Below, piece after piece: positions 26,082 to 35,916 of a stretch of DNA of 64,000 nucleotides. Below the pieces are notes generated by a model. The model had not been told where the DNA came from, ran no database searches, and worked only from the letters and a program-made list of their open reading frames with translations. Location: NCBI GenBank assembly GCA_000467935.1, contig KI259821.1, forward strand, positions 104,904-168,903, given 5' to 3'. The stretch's first letter is position 1. Each line of letters starts with the position of its first letter. Position numbers and translations under genes: made by a program. Source of the stretch: Peptostreptococcaceae bacterium oral taxon 113 str. W5053 (GTDB lineage: Bacteria; Bacillota; Clostridia; Tissierellales; Peptoniphilaceae).

Positions 26082-27455
26082 TTATTTGATATTTTCCAAA
26101 ATTTTAGCCAAATACACTCCGTTTGCAGAAGCTTGACTAAGTGAATGAGTAATTCCGGAGCCATCTCCAATGGCATAAAGTCCCTTCTTGGATGTTTCAA
26201 ATTCTTTGTTGACCTCCACCTTGGAATTATAAAATTTTACTTCTACCCCATAGAGTAAGGTATCCTCGTTAGCCATACCCGGAGCAATTTTATCCAATTG
26301 ATAAATCATTTCGATAATATCATCTAATTGTCGTTTAGGGATAACTAAGGATAAATCACCTGCAGTAGCCTTCAACGTAGGACGAGTAAAACATTTTTGC
26401 ATTCGACGTTCACTGCTGCGCCTTCCCTTCACCAAATCTCCGAATCGTTGTAATAGCACACCTCCACCCAACATATTAGAAAGCCTTGCAATAGATTCCC
26501 CGTAATCATTGCTATCTCGAAAGGGATCCGTAAAATGATTGCTAACCAACAAAGCAAAATTTGTATTTTCCGTCTGCAGTTTTTTATCTGCATAAGAATG
26601 TCCGTTAACCGTAATAATTCCATTGGTATTTTCCGCAACCACTTTTCCATAAGGATTCATACAAAATGTTCGCACCATATCGTTATATTTCTGCGTTTTA
26701 TAAACGATTTTACTTTCGTAAACCTCATCGGTAATATGTTTAAACACTTCAGCGGGAATTTCTATCCGAACGCCAATATCCACTCGATTGGACTTCGTTC
26801 TAATTCCATTCTGTTTGCAAATTTCTCCAATCCATTTTGATCCTGAGCGACCGCTTGCTAACACAATCTTCTCTGCCGTTACCGTCTCTCCTGTAGAAAA
26901 TACAGCTTGAAATCCTGAGGATAAGTAGTTTACTTTTTCTACCGTCGTTAAAAAGCGAATCTCTATCTCATCCTTGATTTCCTCATACATCTTCTTTAAG
27001 ATTTCAACATTTCTCTCTGTCCCGAAATGACGCACCTGTGCGCTTAAAAGATGCAAATCATTTCGCAACGCCGTTGTTTTTAAATCGCTATTGGCAGTTG
27101 AAAAAAGCTTGGATTGATGATGATCATATTCACATAATACGCCATCCACATAATTCATCAACTCCATAGCCTTTTCTTGCCCCACATATCGATGTAAATC
27201 TCCACCAAATTCCGTGGTCAAATTATATTTTCCGTCAGATAAAGTGCCCGCACCGCCAAAACCGTTCATAATATTGCAAGGTTTACAGCAAATGCAGTGA
27301 TTAACTTTTCCTGCACTGATAGGGCAAATTCTTTGATGAATGGGACGTCCTGTATCTACCATCAAAACTTTTTGTCTTGTCTTCAATTGTTTTAATTCAT
27401 AAGCCAAAAACATCCCGCTGGCTCCGGCGCCTACGATTAAAAGATCATAATCCAT
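26082..27455 (-). CDS. FAD-dependent dehydrogenase (COG2509-like)
   Basis: A 457-residue flavoprotein. The N-terminal Rossmann motif is LLIVGAGASGMFLAYEL (5-21), and the C-terminal flavin-binding segment LYAIGDGSGITHSLSQA is near 427-443. It matches the group of uncharacterised FAD-dependent dehydrogenases related to electron-transfer and HI0933-type oxidoreductases. A cysteine cluster (C44, C54, C56, C57, C60) follows the FAD site and could bind an Fe-S centre or be redox active (inference). The ATG at 27455 follows GAGGTG; the reading frame overlaps the end of xpt by eleven bases, so the two are co-transcribed. Substrate unknown. Confidence 0.8.
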   Translation of the reverse strand: MDYDLLIVGAGASGMFLAYELKQLKTRQKVLMVDTGRPIHQRICPISAGKVNHCICCKPCNIMNGFGGAGTLSDGKYNLTTEFGGDLHRYVGQEKAMELMNYVDGVLCEYDHHQSKLFSTANSDLKTTALRNDLHLLSAQVRHFGTERNVEILKKMYEEIKDEIEIRFLTTVEKVNYLSSGFQAVFSTGETVTAEKIVLASGRSGSKWIGEICKQNGIRTKSNRVDIGVRIEIPAEVFKHITDEVYESKIVYKTQKYNDMVRTFCMNPYGKVVAENTNGIITVNGHSYADKKLQTENTNFALLVSNHFTDPFRDSNDYGESIARLSNMLGGGVLLQRFGDLVKGRRSSERRMQKCFTRPTLKATAGDLSLVIPKRQLDDIIEMIYQLDKIAPGMANEDTLLYGVEVKFYNSKVEVNKEFETSKKGLYAIGDGSGITHSLSQASANGVYLAKILENIK

Positions 27456-28032
27456 ATTTTTCACCTCGAAATACTATTTTCCCATCGGTTAAAGAGTCTA
27501 CGATAACCAAACTGTGAATATCATAGCCCATATTTCGGAACATATTTCCCCCGTTCTGAAAACCCTTTTCAATAACGACTCCAATTCCAGCCGTTTTTGC
27601 TCCTGCTTGACGCACCAGGTCGGTTAAACCGACTAAGGCATTTCCTTGTGCTAAAAAATCATCCAAAATCAATACCCTGTCTTCTGCTGAAAGATAATTT
27701 TTACTGATACGAATTCGATAATCCATTTTTCTGGTATAAGAGAACACACTTTCACTATACACCTCTCTATCTAAATTTTGACTATCCGTTTTTTTAGCAA
27801 AAACAAACGGAAGTTTAAAATAACGTGCCGTTGTCATCGCAATAGCAATTCCTGATGCTTCAATTGTCAATATTTTTGTAATTCCTGAATTTTTAAAATA
27901 TTCATAAAATTCCTTTCCGATTTTATCCAAAAGTTCCACATCCACTTGATGATTCAAAAAGGAATCCACTTTCAAAACATCATCCTGCCTAACGACACCG
28001 TCTTTTTTTATTCGTTCAATCAATGCTTCCAT
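27445..28032 (-). CDS. xpt: Xanthine phosphoribosyltransferase
   Basis: A purine salvage enzyme of 195 residues that converts xanthine and PRPP to XMP. The PRPP-binding motif is VLILDDFLAQGNALVGL (about 124-140), and the N-terminus LIERIKKDGVVRQDDVLKVDSFLNHQ matches Xpt. ATG at 28032 is preceded by a G-rich region, GGGGGTGG. A TATAAT lies upstream near 28055-28060. No purine riboswitch is visible in the 90 bases before it. It shares a transcript with the FAD-dependent dehydrogenase, an unusual partner. Confidence 0.93.
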   Translation of the reverse strand: MEALIERIKKDGVVRQDDVLKVDSFLNHQVDVELLDKIGKEFYEYFKNSGITKILTIEASGIAIAMTTARYFKLPFVFAKKTDSQNLDREVYSESVFSYTRKMDYRIRISKNYLSAEDRVLILDDFLAQGNALVGLTDLVRQAGAKTAGIGVVIEKGFQNGGNMFRNMGYDIHSLVIVDSLTDGKIVFRGEKYGL

Positions 28033-28137
28033 CCATTCCACCCCCAACTGCCATTATAACATAGACCAAATAAATCATAATAAAAGTTGATAATTTGTTG
28101 ATTTTTATGGAATAATATTGTTTATAAGGAGGTTGTT

Positions 28138-28809
28138 ATGATAAAATTGTTAATTGTTGATGATGAAAAAGATATTACCAAGATGTTAAGAGATTACTTT
28201 ACATGTAAAAATTATAACGTTATAACGGCAAACAACGGCGAAGAAGCTCTTAAAAAAATTACACTCAATCCGGATATCATTTTATTGGATATCAACATGC
28301 CGGACATCGACGGTATCGAAGTATGTAAACGTATTCGCGAATTTGTAAATTGTCCGATTCTTTTTCTTACCGCCAAAATTGAAGATGCGGATAAACTTTT
28401 AGGCTTTCGTGTAGGCGGAGACGATTATATTGTTAAGCCTTTTAAACTGGACATTTTAGCTGCCCGCATTGAGGCACATCTACGACGTCAAAGTCGGAAC
28501 CTGCATCAAAACCGCCTAAGTTTTTGGGATGATTTTGTTATCGACTATAGCGCAAAAAAAATTTTTATTTTTAAAGAAGAAGTTTTTTTCCCGAAAAAAG
28601 AATTTGAAATCATAGAACTTTTAAGCTCTCATCCGGGACAAATTTTTGATAAAGATCGCATCTTTGAACTTGTTTGGGGTTATGACAGTGAAAGTACTTC
28701 TACTGTTATTGCAGAACATATCCGACGTATCCGTAAACGGATTACAAAGAAAACAAAAAAACAATACATTGATACAATTTGGGGGGTAGGATATCGATGG
28801 ATTTCATGA
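28138..28809 (+). CDS. OmpR-family response regulator
   Basis: A 223-residue response regulator. The receiver domain (1-118) has acidic pocket D8/D9, phospho-acceptor D51 in ILLDINMPDIDG, and a conserved Lys in IVKPFKLD. The C-terminal winged helix (about 130-223) includes LLSSHPGQIFDKDRIFELVW and the recognition region VIAEHIRRIRKRI. RBS AGGAGG precedes ATG. It overlaps the histidine kinase gene by 13 bases, forming a two-component pair. The LtaS-like gene downstream suggests cell-envelope control (inference). Confidence 0.95.
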   Translation: MIKLLIVDDEKDITKMLRDYFTCKNYNVITANNGEEALKKITLNPDIILLDINMPDIDGIEVCKRIREFVNCPILFLTAKIEDADKLLGFRVGGDDYIVKPFKLDILAARIEAHLRRQSRNLHQNRLSFWDDFVIDYSAKKIFIFKEEVFFPKKEFEIIELLSSHPGQIFDKDRIFELVWGYDSESTSTVIAEHIRRIRKRITKKTKKQYIDTIWGVGYRWIS

Positions 28810-29921
28810 AAAAATTTTTTCAAAATGTAAAAAAATTTTATATTAAATGCCATAATTTTTCTCAAAGTTTAAAATTACAAGGCTCACAATTTCTTTATTT
28901 TTTTATCGGTTTAATTCAATGTGCACTCCTTTGGTTTTTTTGGATTAATTTTTATGATGCTTTTTTTTACACTGATCCTTTTGGAATCGCGAAACTTGCT
29001 CTCATTACACTTATTTTATCAACCGTTTATATTCTTTATCGCTCAACTAAAAAATTCTATCAAGAAAAATTATTATATCCGATTCACCTTTTAGAAAAAG
29101 CTGCCGAAAAAATTGAAAATAATGATTTGAATTTCGAGCTACACTATGACTGTCAGGATGAAATGGGAGATTTAGTCGCCTCCTTTGAAAAAATGCGACA
29201 AACTGTGGTGAAAAATAATCAACAACTTTGGAGGGGGTTAGAGGAACGTAAACGACTTAATGCCGCCTTTGCTCATGATTTACGCACCCCGTTAACCGTA
29301 CTTCGAGGTTATGTGGATTTTCTAAGAGAATTTATTCCGAACGGACAAATTGATGAAAATAAAATTTTAGAAACTTTAGATACCATGAGCGCTCATATTA
29401 AACACTTGGAAACTTACACAAAAGAAATGAATGCATTACAAAAATTACAGGATATCCACGTTGAAAAACAATCCGTTTCTTTTATAAACTTAATGGAGGA
29501 CATGAAAAAGCAAGGAGATATTTTAGCAGAAGAAACTGTAAAAGATTTTCGACTTGAATCCAATCCCTATGAAAACACTATATTTTTAGATCAAGGTTTA
29601 TTTTTCCAACTTTATAATAACCTCTTAAATAATGCATTCCGCTATGCAAAAAATTTCATCCATGTTATTTGTTCCGTCGAAAATGGGTATATAAATTTAA
29701 TTATTGAAGATGATGGAGTTGGGTTTACCATGAAAGATCTTCATCAGGCAACCAATGCCTTTTATCGCAACGAATTCAATTCTTCTGAATCCAACGAACA
29801 CTTTGGATTAGGGCTTTATATTTGTAAAGTTATTGCCTCTAATCACGGCGGTAAGCTTGCATTGGATAATAACATTAACGGGGGTGCCAAGGTTTGTGTT
29901 TCCTTGAATATAAACCCGTAA
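28797..29921 (+). CDS. Sensor histidine kinase
   Basis: A 374-residue kinase with two membrane helices (about 32-52 and 63-82) enclosing only a tiny extracellular loop, then a HAMP-like linker (about 90-145). The phospho-acceptor H160 is in AFAHDLRTPLTVLRGY. The ATPase domain shows the N box NNLLNNAFRYA, the G1 box DDGVGF and the G2 box GLGLYI. The near absence of an external sensor domain places it with intramembrane-sensing kinases, which often respond to envelope stress or antimicrobial peptides through a partner. The start is the ATG at 28797, five bases after AGGA, inside the regulator gene. Confidence 0.93.
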   Translation: MDFMKKFFQNVKKFYIKCHNFSQSLKLQGSQFLYFFIGLIQCALLWFFWINFYDAFFYTDPFGIAKLALITLILSTVYILYRSTKKFYQEKLLYPIHLLEKAAEKIENNDLNFELHYDCQDEMGDLVASFEKMRQTVVKNNQQLWRGLEERKRLNAAFAHDLRTPLTVLRGYVDFLREFIPNGQIDENKILETLDTMSAHIKHLETYTKEMNALQKLQDIHVEKQSVSFINLMEDMKKQGDILAEETVKDFRLESNPYENTIFLDQGLFFQLYNNLLNNAFRYAKNFIHVICSVENGYINLIIEDDGVGFTMKDLHQATNAFYRNEFNSSESNEHFGLGLYICKVIASNHGGKLALDNNINGGAKVCVSLNINP

Positions 29922-29937
29922 AATAGGGAGTTTCAAT

Positions 29938-31764
29938 ATGTTTTTCCTTCTCGGTTTGTTAAAAACATCCATATTTATTCGCTTATATCAAAAAGATGAA
30001 GAAGAGAATAGACGTCTTGTCTTTTTTTATATGGTTTTAGTCTTAACCTTTCTTCTTTCACTAGCGGACTATGCTTTGCCCGATAAAATATTTATTGCAC
30101 GGCGTAATATCTATACCGTCTTAAGCATAGTTTATTTTGTTGATTCTATGTATTTTTATCACTATCACACTTTACCCAGCTTAAATGAAATTCCCATGTT
30201 GCTTTTAGCCGGAGACGGAGCCAAAGAAAGTATTTTATCCATGCTTTTGTCTCAACGCTTATTCTTTATTTTCGATTTGCCTTTACTCTTTATCTTTCAA
30301 CGTCAGATAGAAAAAGTAGATATGGCCTTTTACGCTTTTCGAATAAGTCTTTTCCCTAAAGGAGTGACTTATTGGATTTTATTTTGTTTTATCCTCTACT
30401 TAGGTGTACTCTATACCTTAAAAAAAATTTTTATTTTGCGAAATCGAGATTTAATGACCTTTCATCTTAGAGATGTCAAATCTATCGTTTTTCGAGAACC
30501 TAAAAATCCGTTAAAAAATAGTGAATTAAAAAAATATTGGCATACGGGAATCCCCAATGAAATGACAGGAAAGGCAAAAAATAAAAACCTTTTAGTTATT
30601 CAAATGGAAAGTGTACAAAATATTGTAATTCAAAGAACTTATAATGGCCAAGAAATCACGCCTCATCTAAACCGATTGATTCAATCCTCAGGAAGTATTT
30701 ATTTCTCCAACTATTATCAATCCATAGGAAAAGGCAATACAGCCGATGCAGAATTTACATCCAACCATTCTCTGTATCCTGCTTTAGATTTTCCCAGCTA
30801 CTTTCGTTTCACCCATAACGACTTTTTCGGATTACCTCGAAAGTTAAAAGATGAACACTATGATACGATGGTGTTTCACGGCAATCGAAAGAATTTTTAT
30901 AATCGGGATAAAATGTATCCTTTAATGGGATTTGAAAAATATTACAGTTTGGAATGTTTTGAAAATCCTAAAATTATCGGTTTAGGTATGGATGACAAAG
31001 ACCTCTTCCAAAGAATTACTAAAATATTAAAAGAGAAAGTTAAGCGAAAAGAACTTTTTTATTCTTTTGTGATTACGATTACCAGCCATCACCCGTATCT
31101 ACTTCCAAAAGAATTACAAACTTTAACTTTATTACCGGAAGACGAAGATACGATTTTGGGAAACTATTTACAAGCTGTTCATTATGTAGACGAAGCTCTT
31201 GGAGAATGGATTGAAGAATTAAAAAAAGAAGGAATTTTAAACCATACCCTCTTGGCCATGTATGGAGACCATTATGGTATTTCCGCCCTTAAAGAGGAGG
31301 AGGAACAATCTATGGAGCGTTTCATTAAAAAACCTTATAATTTGTCGGAGATGATGAATATTCCATTAATTTTACATTTTCCTGAAGATTTTCCCGCCCT
31401 AAAAAATGAAAAAGTCGGTTGTCAAATGGACTTTATGCCCACCATACTTAATCTCTTCTCATTAAATCAGCAGGAATCTTTATATTTCGGCGGAGATTTA
31501 TTTGATTCCTCCAGAAGAAGTTTTGTCGCCCCTGTAAGCTATGTAATGCCCGGAAGCTTTATAACGGATGAAGGTGCATTCTTTTTAGAAACAGACTTAC
31601 AAGTTGAAAATGGATGGTTTATTCCTTTTGAACATCAGGAATTGTCAATGAAAATGCGACGCCTACTGGTTGAAAGGGCTTTAAAAGAAGTTGAAGATTC
31701 TCTTGCCATATTGGAAAATCGACAAGAAACCATGCCGCCAAAAAGAAAATCCGACGTATATTAA
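29938..31764 (+). CDS. LTA synthase family phosphoglycerol transferase / sulfatase-fold protein
   Basis: A 608-residue membrane enzyme. About five helices occupy residues 1-165, and an extracellular alkaline-phosphatase-fold domain follows (about 215-570). The predicted nucleophile is T268 in SIGKGNTADAEF, with metal ligand E224 in IQMES and the DH pair in MYGDHYG (about 440), matching the T300/E255/D475/H476 set of S. aureus LtaS. It should transfer glycerol-phosphate from phosphatidylglycerol to a glycolipid or related acceptor. It starts 16 bases after the histidine kinase and is likely in the same transcript. Polymerase versus primase function cannot be told. Confidence 0.88.
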   Translation: MFFLLGLLKTSIFIRLYQKDEEENRRLVFFYMVLVLTFLLSLADYALPDKIFIARRNIYTVLSIVYFVDSMYFYHYHTLPSLNEIPMLLLAGDGAKESILSMLLSQRLFFIFDLPLLFIFQRQIEKVDMAFYAFRISLFPKGVTYWILFCFILYLGVLYTLKKIFILRNRDLMTFHLRDVKSIVFREPKNPLKNSELKKYWHTGIPNEMTGKAKNKNLLVIQMESVQNIVIQRTYNGQEITPHLNRLIQSSGSIYFSNYYQSIGKGNTADAEFTSNHSLYPALDFPSYFRFTHNDFFGLPRKLKDEHYDTMVFHGNRKNFYNRDKMYPLMGFEKYYSLECFENPKIIGLGMDDKDLFQRITKILKEKVKRKELFYSFVITITSHHPYLLPKELQTLTLLPEDEDTILGNYLQAVHYVDEALGEWIEELKKEGILNHTLLAMYGDHYGISALKEEEEQSMERFIKKPYNLSEMMNIPLILHFPEDFPALKNEKVGCQMDFMPTILNLFSLNQQESLYFGGDLFDSSRRSFVAPVSYVMPGSFITDEGAFFLETDLQVENGWFIPFEHQELSMKMRRLLVERALKEVEDSLAILENRQETMPPKRKSDVY

Positions 31765-31796
31765 AAATCCACCGAGTTACCGGTGGATTTTTTTTA
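31763..31796. terminator. Bidirectional terminator between LtaS-like gene and ntpD
   Basis: Perfect stem AATCCACCG (31766-31774) and CGGTGGATT (31781-31789), with A run before and eight T after. It serves both converging operons. Confidence 0.9.
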
Positions 31797-32429
31797 ATTT
31801 CTTTGTCGAGCAATAATATCTTTAACTTTCATCAAACGAGTAATAGTGGCTCTTTCATTCTCATCCAATTTCATGCGAATATAGTGAATCGTATCCTCTA
31901 AATCCGGAATAGTTCGATATTCCAAGGCATTCACTCGACGTCTTGTCTTTTCAATCTCATCTGCCATTAATTGGCATGTTTTTTCAACTTCCGCAAGAGA
32001 TAATAATTTTTCCATAATATCTTGCAAGTGATAAATTGCATCATCCAATTCTGCGGAGGTTTGAGCAAATCCATAGGGAAAAATTCCCTCTTGAGCCGTA
32101 CGAACAAATTCCATTTTCGGAATAATAACACTCATTACATTTTTTTCTTGAATATCCAGTTCAATATGTTCTTTTGGAAGTGCTACCGCAGCTTCCAAAA
32201 TGGCTTGACTCATTTCCGAACTGGCTATCACAAAATTTTGAAAAGCAGCTGTCAATTCCTGTTCCACGTCTTTTCTGATTTGTTGATTTTTTCTGATATT
32301 TTCAATAAATCGACGCATCAACTCGTCCTGTTTATCCTTTAAGAGCTTATGTCCTCTTTTGGCGGTAACCAAACGCTTCTTCAATGTTGACAACTCCATG
32401 CGTGTTGGATTGACATTCAAGACGGACAT
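31794..32429 (-). CDS. ntpD: V-type ATP synthase subunit D
   Basis: The central rotor shaft of the V-ATPase, 211 residues, mostly helical. The family start VNPTRMELSTLKKRLVTAKRGHKLLKDKQDELMR is recognisable in residues 6-39 (shown here in part: MELSTLKKRL and GHKLLKDKQDELMR). A second coiled-coil strand ends ALEYRTIPDLEDTIHYIRMKL near 170-190. It follows ntpB with no gap and is the last gene of the nine-gene operon, ending at a shared terminator. Confidence 0.95.
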   Translation of the reverse strand: MSVLNVNPTRMELSTLKKRLVTAKRGHKLLKDKQDELMRRFIENIRKNQQIRKDVEQELTAAFQNFVIASSEMSQAILEAAVALPKEHIELDIQEKNVMSVIIPKMEFVRTAQEGIFPYGFAQTSAELDDAIYHLQDIMEKLLSLAEVEKTCQLMADEIEKTRRRVNALEYRTIPDLEDTIHYIRMKLDENERATITRLMKVKDIIARQRN

Positions 32430-33827
32430 TTATTCTGCTCCTTTCTCATTAAAGGTTTCACAGCCCAAATACTTATCAATATAAGCATCCCGAATACGTT
32501 TAAGTTCTGTTCTCGGGATAATTCGAAGCAAATCCCAGCCTAAATTCAAAGTATCCTCAATCGTACGCTCCGTGTAATATCCCTGATTTACATATCGTTT
32601 ATCGAAGTCTTCTGCAAATTTTGCAAAAGCTTTATCCGAGTCGCTTAGAGCCGCTTCTCCCAGAATAACTGCCAACTCTTTTGCTTCACGTCCCGCCGTA
32701 TAAGCCGCATACAATTGATTCATCGTATCCGCATGATCTTCCCTTGTTTTCCCTTCACCAATTCCCTTATCTTTCAAACGGGAAAGAGAGGGGACTGCGT
32801 TAACGGGAGGCTCTAGCCCTTGCTTATATAAATCACGAGAAAGAATAATTTGACCTTCCGTAATATATCCGGTTAAGTCCGGAATCGGATGCGTTAAATC
32901 ATCTTCCGGCATTGTTAAAATTGGAATTTGCGTAATAGAACCTTTTCTTCCAACCACTCTTCCCGCTCTCTCATAAATGGAAGACAGGTCGGTATAAAGA
33001 TATCCCGGATAACCTCGACGTCCGGGCACTTCTTTACGGGCTGCACTGACTTCACGAAGAGCCTCCGCATAATTAGTCATATCCGTCAAAATAACCAATA
33101 CATGCATATCTTTTTCAAAGGCCAAATATTCTGCACAAGTCAATGCCATACGAGGTGTTGAAATACGTTCAATAGATGGGTCGTCCGCCAAATTAATAAA
33201 CATTACGGCGCGGTCAATAGCTCCTGTTTTCTTAAAATCTTCCATAAAAAAGTTTGCTTCTTCAAAGGTAATTCCCATGGCTGCAAAAACTACGGCAAAA
33301 TTTTCATCTTTTCCCAAAACTCTTGCCTGACGTGCAATTTGTGCGGCTACATTATTATGCGGGAGACCTGCCCCTGAAAAAATAGGCAATTTTTGTCCAC
33401 GAACTAAAGTATTTAGACCGTCAATCGTTGAAATTCCGGTTTGAATAAACTCGGACGGATAGTCACGAGACACAGGATTAATTGGAAAGCCGTTAATGTC
33501 CACTCTTTTTTCCGGGATAATTTTTGGACCGTCATCGATTGGATTTCCTGTACCGTCAAAGATACGGCCGATCATATCCTCACTAACACCTAATTCCAAG
33601 GGTTTCCCTAAAAAACGCACAGTGGTATTTTTTAAATTGATTCCTGCTGAACCTTCGAAAATTTGCACCATGGCTTTATCCTGATCAATTTCCAAAACAC
33701 GACCTCTTCGATGGGTCCCGTCCTGTAATTCAATATCTACCAATTCTTCATATTTGACGCCTTCGACGCCTTGAACAACCATCAACGGTCCAACGACTTC
33801 CGTCACGGATTTATATTCTTTAAGCAT
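32430..33827 (-). CDS. ntpB: V-type ATP synthase subunit B
   Basis: The non-catalytic nucleotide-interface subunit of the A3B3 ring, 465 residues. It has the B-type motifs GRIFDGTGNPIDDGP, a degenerate P-loop region (FSGAGLPHN in place of a Walker A lysine), RGYPGYLYTDLSSIYERAGR, and ITEGQIILSRDL. The lack of the Walker lysine distinguishes it from subunit A. Its start overlaps the end of ntpA by eight bases. Confidence 0.97.
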   Translation of the reverse strand: MLKEYKSVTEVVGPLMVVQGVEGVKYEELVDIELQDGTHRRGRVLEIDQDKAMVQIFEGSAGINLKNTTVRFLGKPLELGVSEDMIGRIFDGTGNPIDDGPKIIPEKRVDINGFPINPVSRDYPSEFIQTGISTIDGLNTLVRGQKLPIFSGAGLPHNNVAAQIARQARVLGKDENFAVVFAAMGITFEEANFFMEDFKKTGAIDRAVMFINLADDPSIERISTPRMALTCAEYLAFEKDMHVLVILTDMTNYAEALREVSAARKEVPGRRGYPGYLYTDLSSIYERAGRVVGRKGSITQIPILTMPEDDLTHPIPDLTGYITEGQIILSRDLYKQGLEPPVNAVPSLSRLKDKGIGEGKTREDHADTMNQLYAAYTAGREAKELAVILGEAALSDSDKAFAKFAEDFDKRYVNQGYYTERTIEDTLNLGWDLLRIIPRTELKRIRDAYIDKYLGCETFNEKGAE

Positions 33828-35592
33828 GATCGACGCCTCCTTTTTCCATCAAGTCCTTTACTTCCTCGTCCAATGCTACAAAAATAAGATTAAATTCTTG
33901 AAGTTGATCTTCAGGAATATTTTTACTTCGAGCGATTCTTTCCCTAACCGGAAGTGCTAAAATTTCACTTAAATAAATTTTTGCATCCAATGCTGCTTTC
34001 GCTTTATCGTAAAAATGTAAAATTAAATCCAACATTCTCATTTGTTTTTCCAAAGAACAATAGGTATCAATTTCGTGAAACGCATTTTGTTGCAAGAAAT
34101 CTTCTCGAATGGACTTGGTAATTTCCAATTTTAATTGATCCGCCTCACTAAGTGCATCACGACCAACTAAACGGACAATCTCCTGTAACCCGGATTCTTC
34201 CTGCAAAAGACTCATGGCACGGATTCTGTTCTTTGAAAATTTTTCATTCACATGTTCATCGAAATAAGCATCCATTTTGGTCTGATATAAGGAATAGGAA
34301 TTTAACCAGTTAATTGCCGGGAAATGTCTTGCATAAGACAACGCATAATCCAATCCCCAGAATACCTTGACTATGCGCAGTGTCGCTTGAGAAACGGGTT
34401 CTGAAATATCTCCTCCCGGAGGTGATACGGCACCGATGACCGTCAAAGCACCTTCTTTTTCTTCGAAACCGTTACAGATAACACGTCCCGCCCTTTCGTA
34501 AAAATCTGCAACTCGAGAAGCCAAATATGCAGGATATCCTTCGTCTCCCGGCATTTCTTCCAAACGTCCTGACATTTCGCGAAGCGCCTCTGCCCATCTG
34601 GAAGTAGAATCTGCCATCAAAGCAACAGAATAACCCATATCTCTATAATATTCCGCAATGGTAATTCCCGTATAAATAGAAGCCTCACGAGCTGCTACAG
34701 GCATATTGGATGTGTTGGCAATCAATACAGTACGCTTCATCAAAGATTGACCGGTTGTCGGATCCTCCAACTCAGGAAATTCCTTTAATACATCTGTCAT
34801 TTCATTCCCACGTTCACCACAACCTACATATACCACAATCTGTGCATCTGCCCATTTTGCTAATTGATGTTGAACAACCGTCTTTCCTGAACCGAAAGGT
34901 CCCGGAATAGCCGCCGTTCCTCCTTTCGCGACAGGAAAGAATGTGTCAATAACTCTCTGTCCCGTAACCAAAGGTTGTTTTGGATCCAATTTTTTCTTAT
35001 ATGGTCTTCCGATACGTACCGGCCAACGTTGTATCATGCTTAATTCATATTCTTTATCTTGATCCTTAACTATAGCAACGACTTCATCTACCGTATAAGA
35101 CCCGCCTCGAATACTTGTGATTACTCCTTGAATTCCATAAGGAACCATAATCTTATGTTTAATCACTGTAGTTTCTTGAACAGTTCCAATAATATCTCCG
35201 GCAATAACTTCTTCTCCTACTTTACGGATTGGTAAAAAGTCCCACTTTTTTTCGCGATTAAGTGCAAGAACGCTAACGCCTTTCACCAAAAAATCTCCGG
35301 CTACATTTTTCAGCTGATCCAAAGGTCTTTGAATACCGTCAAACATAGATTCCAAGATCCCGGGTCCAAGCTCAATCGAAAGCGGATGACCTTTTGAAAC
35401 TACAATCTCTCCCGGACCGATCCCCGTTGTATCTTCATAAACCTGAATAGAGGCCCTGTCTCCACGCATCTCAATAATTTCACCAACTAATTTATTTTCG
35501 GACACTTCCACAACGTCATATACGTTTGCATTGTCCATACCCTCAGCAACAACTAAAGGGCCGGATACTTTAATAATTCTTCCTTCTTTCAA
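33820..35592 (-). CDS. ntpA: V-type ATP synthase catalytic subunit A
   Basis: The catalytic subunit of 590 residues. Walker A is GPFGSGKTVVQHQLAKW (about 231-247). The A-type-specific non-homologous insertion lies at about 100-190. Catalytic-region motifs include CGERGNEMTDVLKEFPEL and ADSTSRWAEALREMSGRL. Domain order and length match V/A-type A subunits. It overlaps ntpB and lies 15 bases after the F-subunit gene. Confidence 0.98.
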   Translation of the reverse strand: MKEGRIIKVSGPLVVAEGMDNANVYDVVEVSENKLVGEIIEMRGDRASIQVYEDTTGIGPGEIVVSKGHPLSIELGPGILESMFDGIQRPLDQLKNVAGDFLVKGVSVLALNREKKWDFLPIRKVGEEVIAGDIIGTVQETTVIKHKIMVPYGIQGVITSIRGGSYTVDEVVAIVKDQDKEYELSMIQRWPVRIGRPYKKKLDPKQPLVTGQRVIDTFFPVAKGGTAAIPGPFGSGKTVVQHQLAKWADAQIVVYVGCGERGNEMTDVLKEFPELEDPTTGQSLMKRTVLIANTSNMPVAAREASIYTGITIAEYYRDMGYSVALMADSTSRWAEALREMSGRLEEMPGDEGYPAYLASRVADFYERAGRVICNGFEEKEGALTVIGAVSPPGGDISEPVSQATLRIVKVFWGLDYALSYARHFPAINWLNSYSLYQTKMDAYFDEHVNEKFSKNRIRAMSLLQEESGLQEIVRLVGRDALSEADQLKLEITKSIREDFLQQNAFHEIDTYCSLEKQMRMLDLILHFYDKAKAALDAKIYLSEILALPVRERIARSKNIPEDQLQEFNLIFVALDEEVKDLMEKGGVDHA

Positions 35593-35607
35593 AACAAGCC
35601 CTCTCCT

Positions 35608-35916
35608 TTACAAAATATTTGAACCTACAGCTTTACTTACATTATCCACGATATTTTGCATACCGATCCCCAATGTCCCTTGATGACTTGGAATCAAAAT
35701 GATTGCCGGTATAGGTTTAGAATAATATCGTGCGATGGTTTCCGGTATCAAAGAAGCCAACTGCTCCGTGATATAGATTACACCATAACCCTCATCTGCC
35801 ACTTTATCGATAATTTTTCGCGTTTCATCTTTTTCATAAGCAATAAAAACATCAATTCCTAAAACTCGAAATGCAAGAACTGAGTCCTTATCCCCTACTA
35901 CAGCTATTTTATACAT
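35608..35916 (-). CDS. V-type ATP synthase subunit F (NtpG of Enterococcus)
   Basis: A central-stalk subunit of 102 residues. The start MYKIAVVGDKDSVLAFRVLG and the middle GYGVIYITEQLA are typical; the fold is a small Rossmann-like domain plus a C-terminal helix that contacts subunit D. I choose the ATG at 35916, which matches the family N-terminus; a GTG at 35925 is an alternative with somewhat better RBS spacing. The reading frame overlaps the end of the subunit C gene, so translation is coupled. Confidence 0.93.
   Translation of the reverse strand: MYKIAVVGDKDSVLAFRVLGIDVFIAYEKDETRKIIDKVADEGYGVIYITEQLASLIPETIARYYSKPIPAIILIPSHQGTLGIGMQNIVDNVSKAVGSNIL

Noticed and set aside
28033..28137. 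Purine riboswitch before xpt
   Set aside because: The leader is too short and lacks the conserved loop sequences of a guanine aptamer; only an ordinary promoter is visible.
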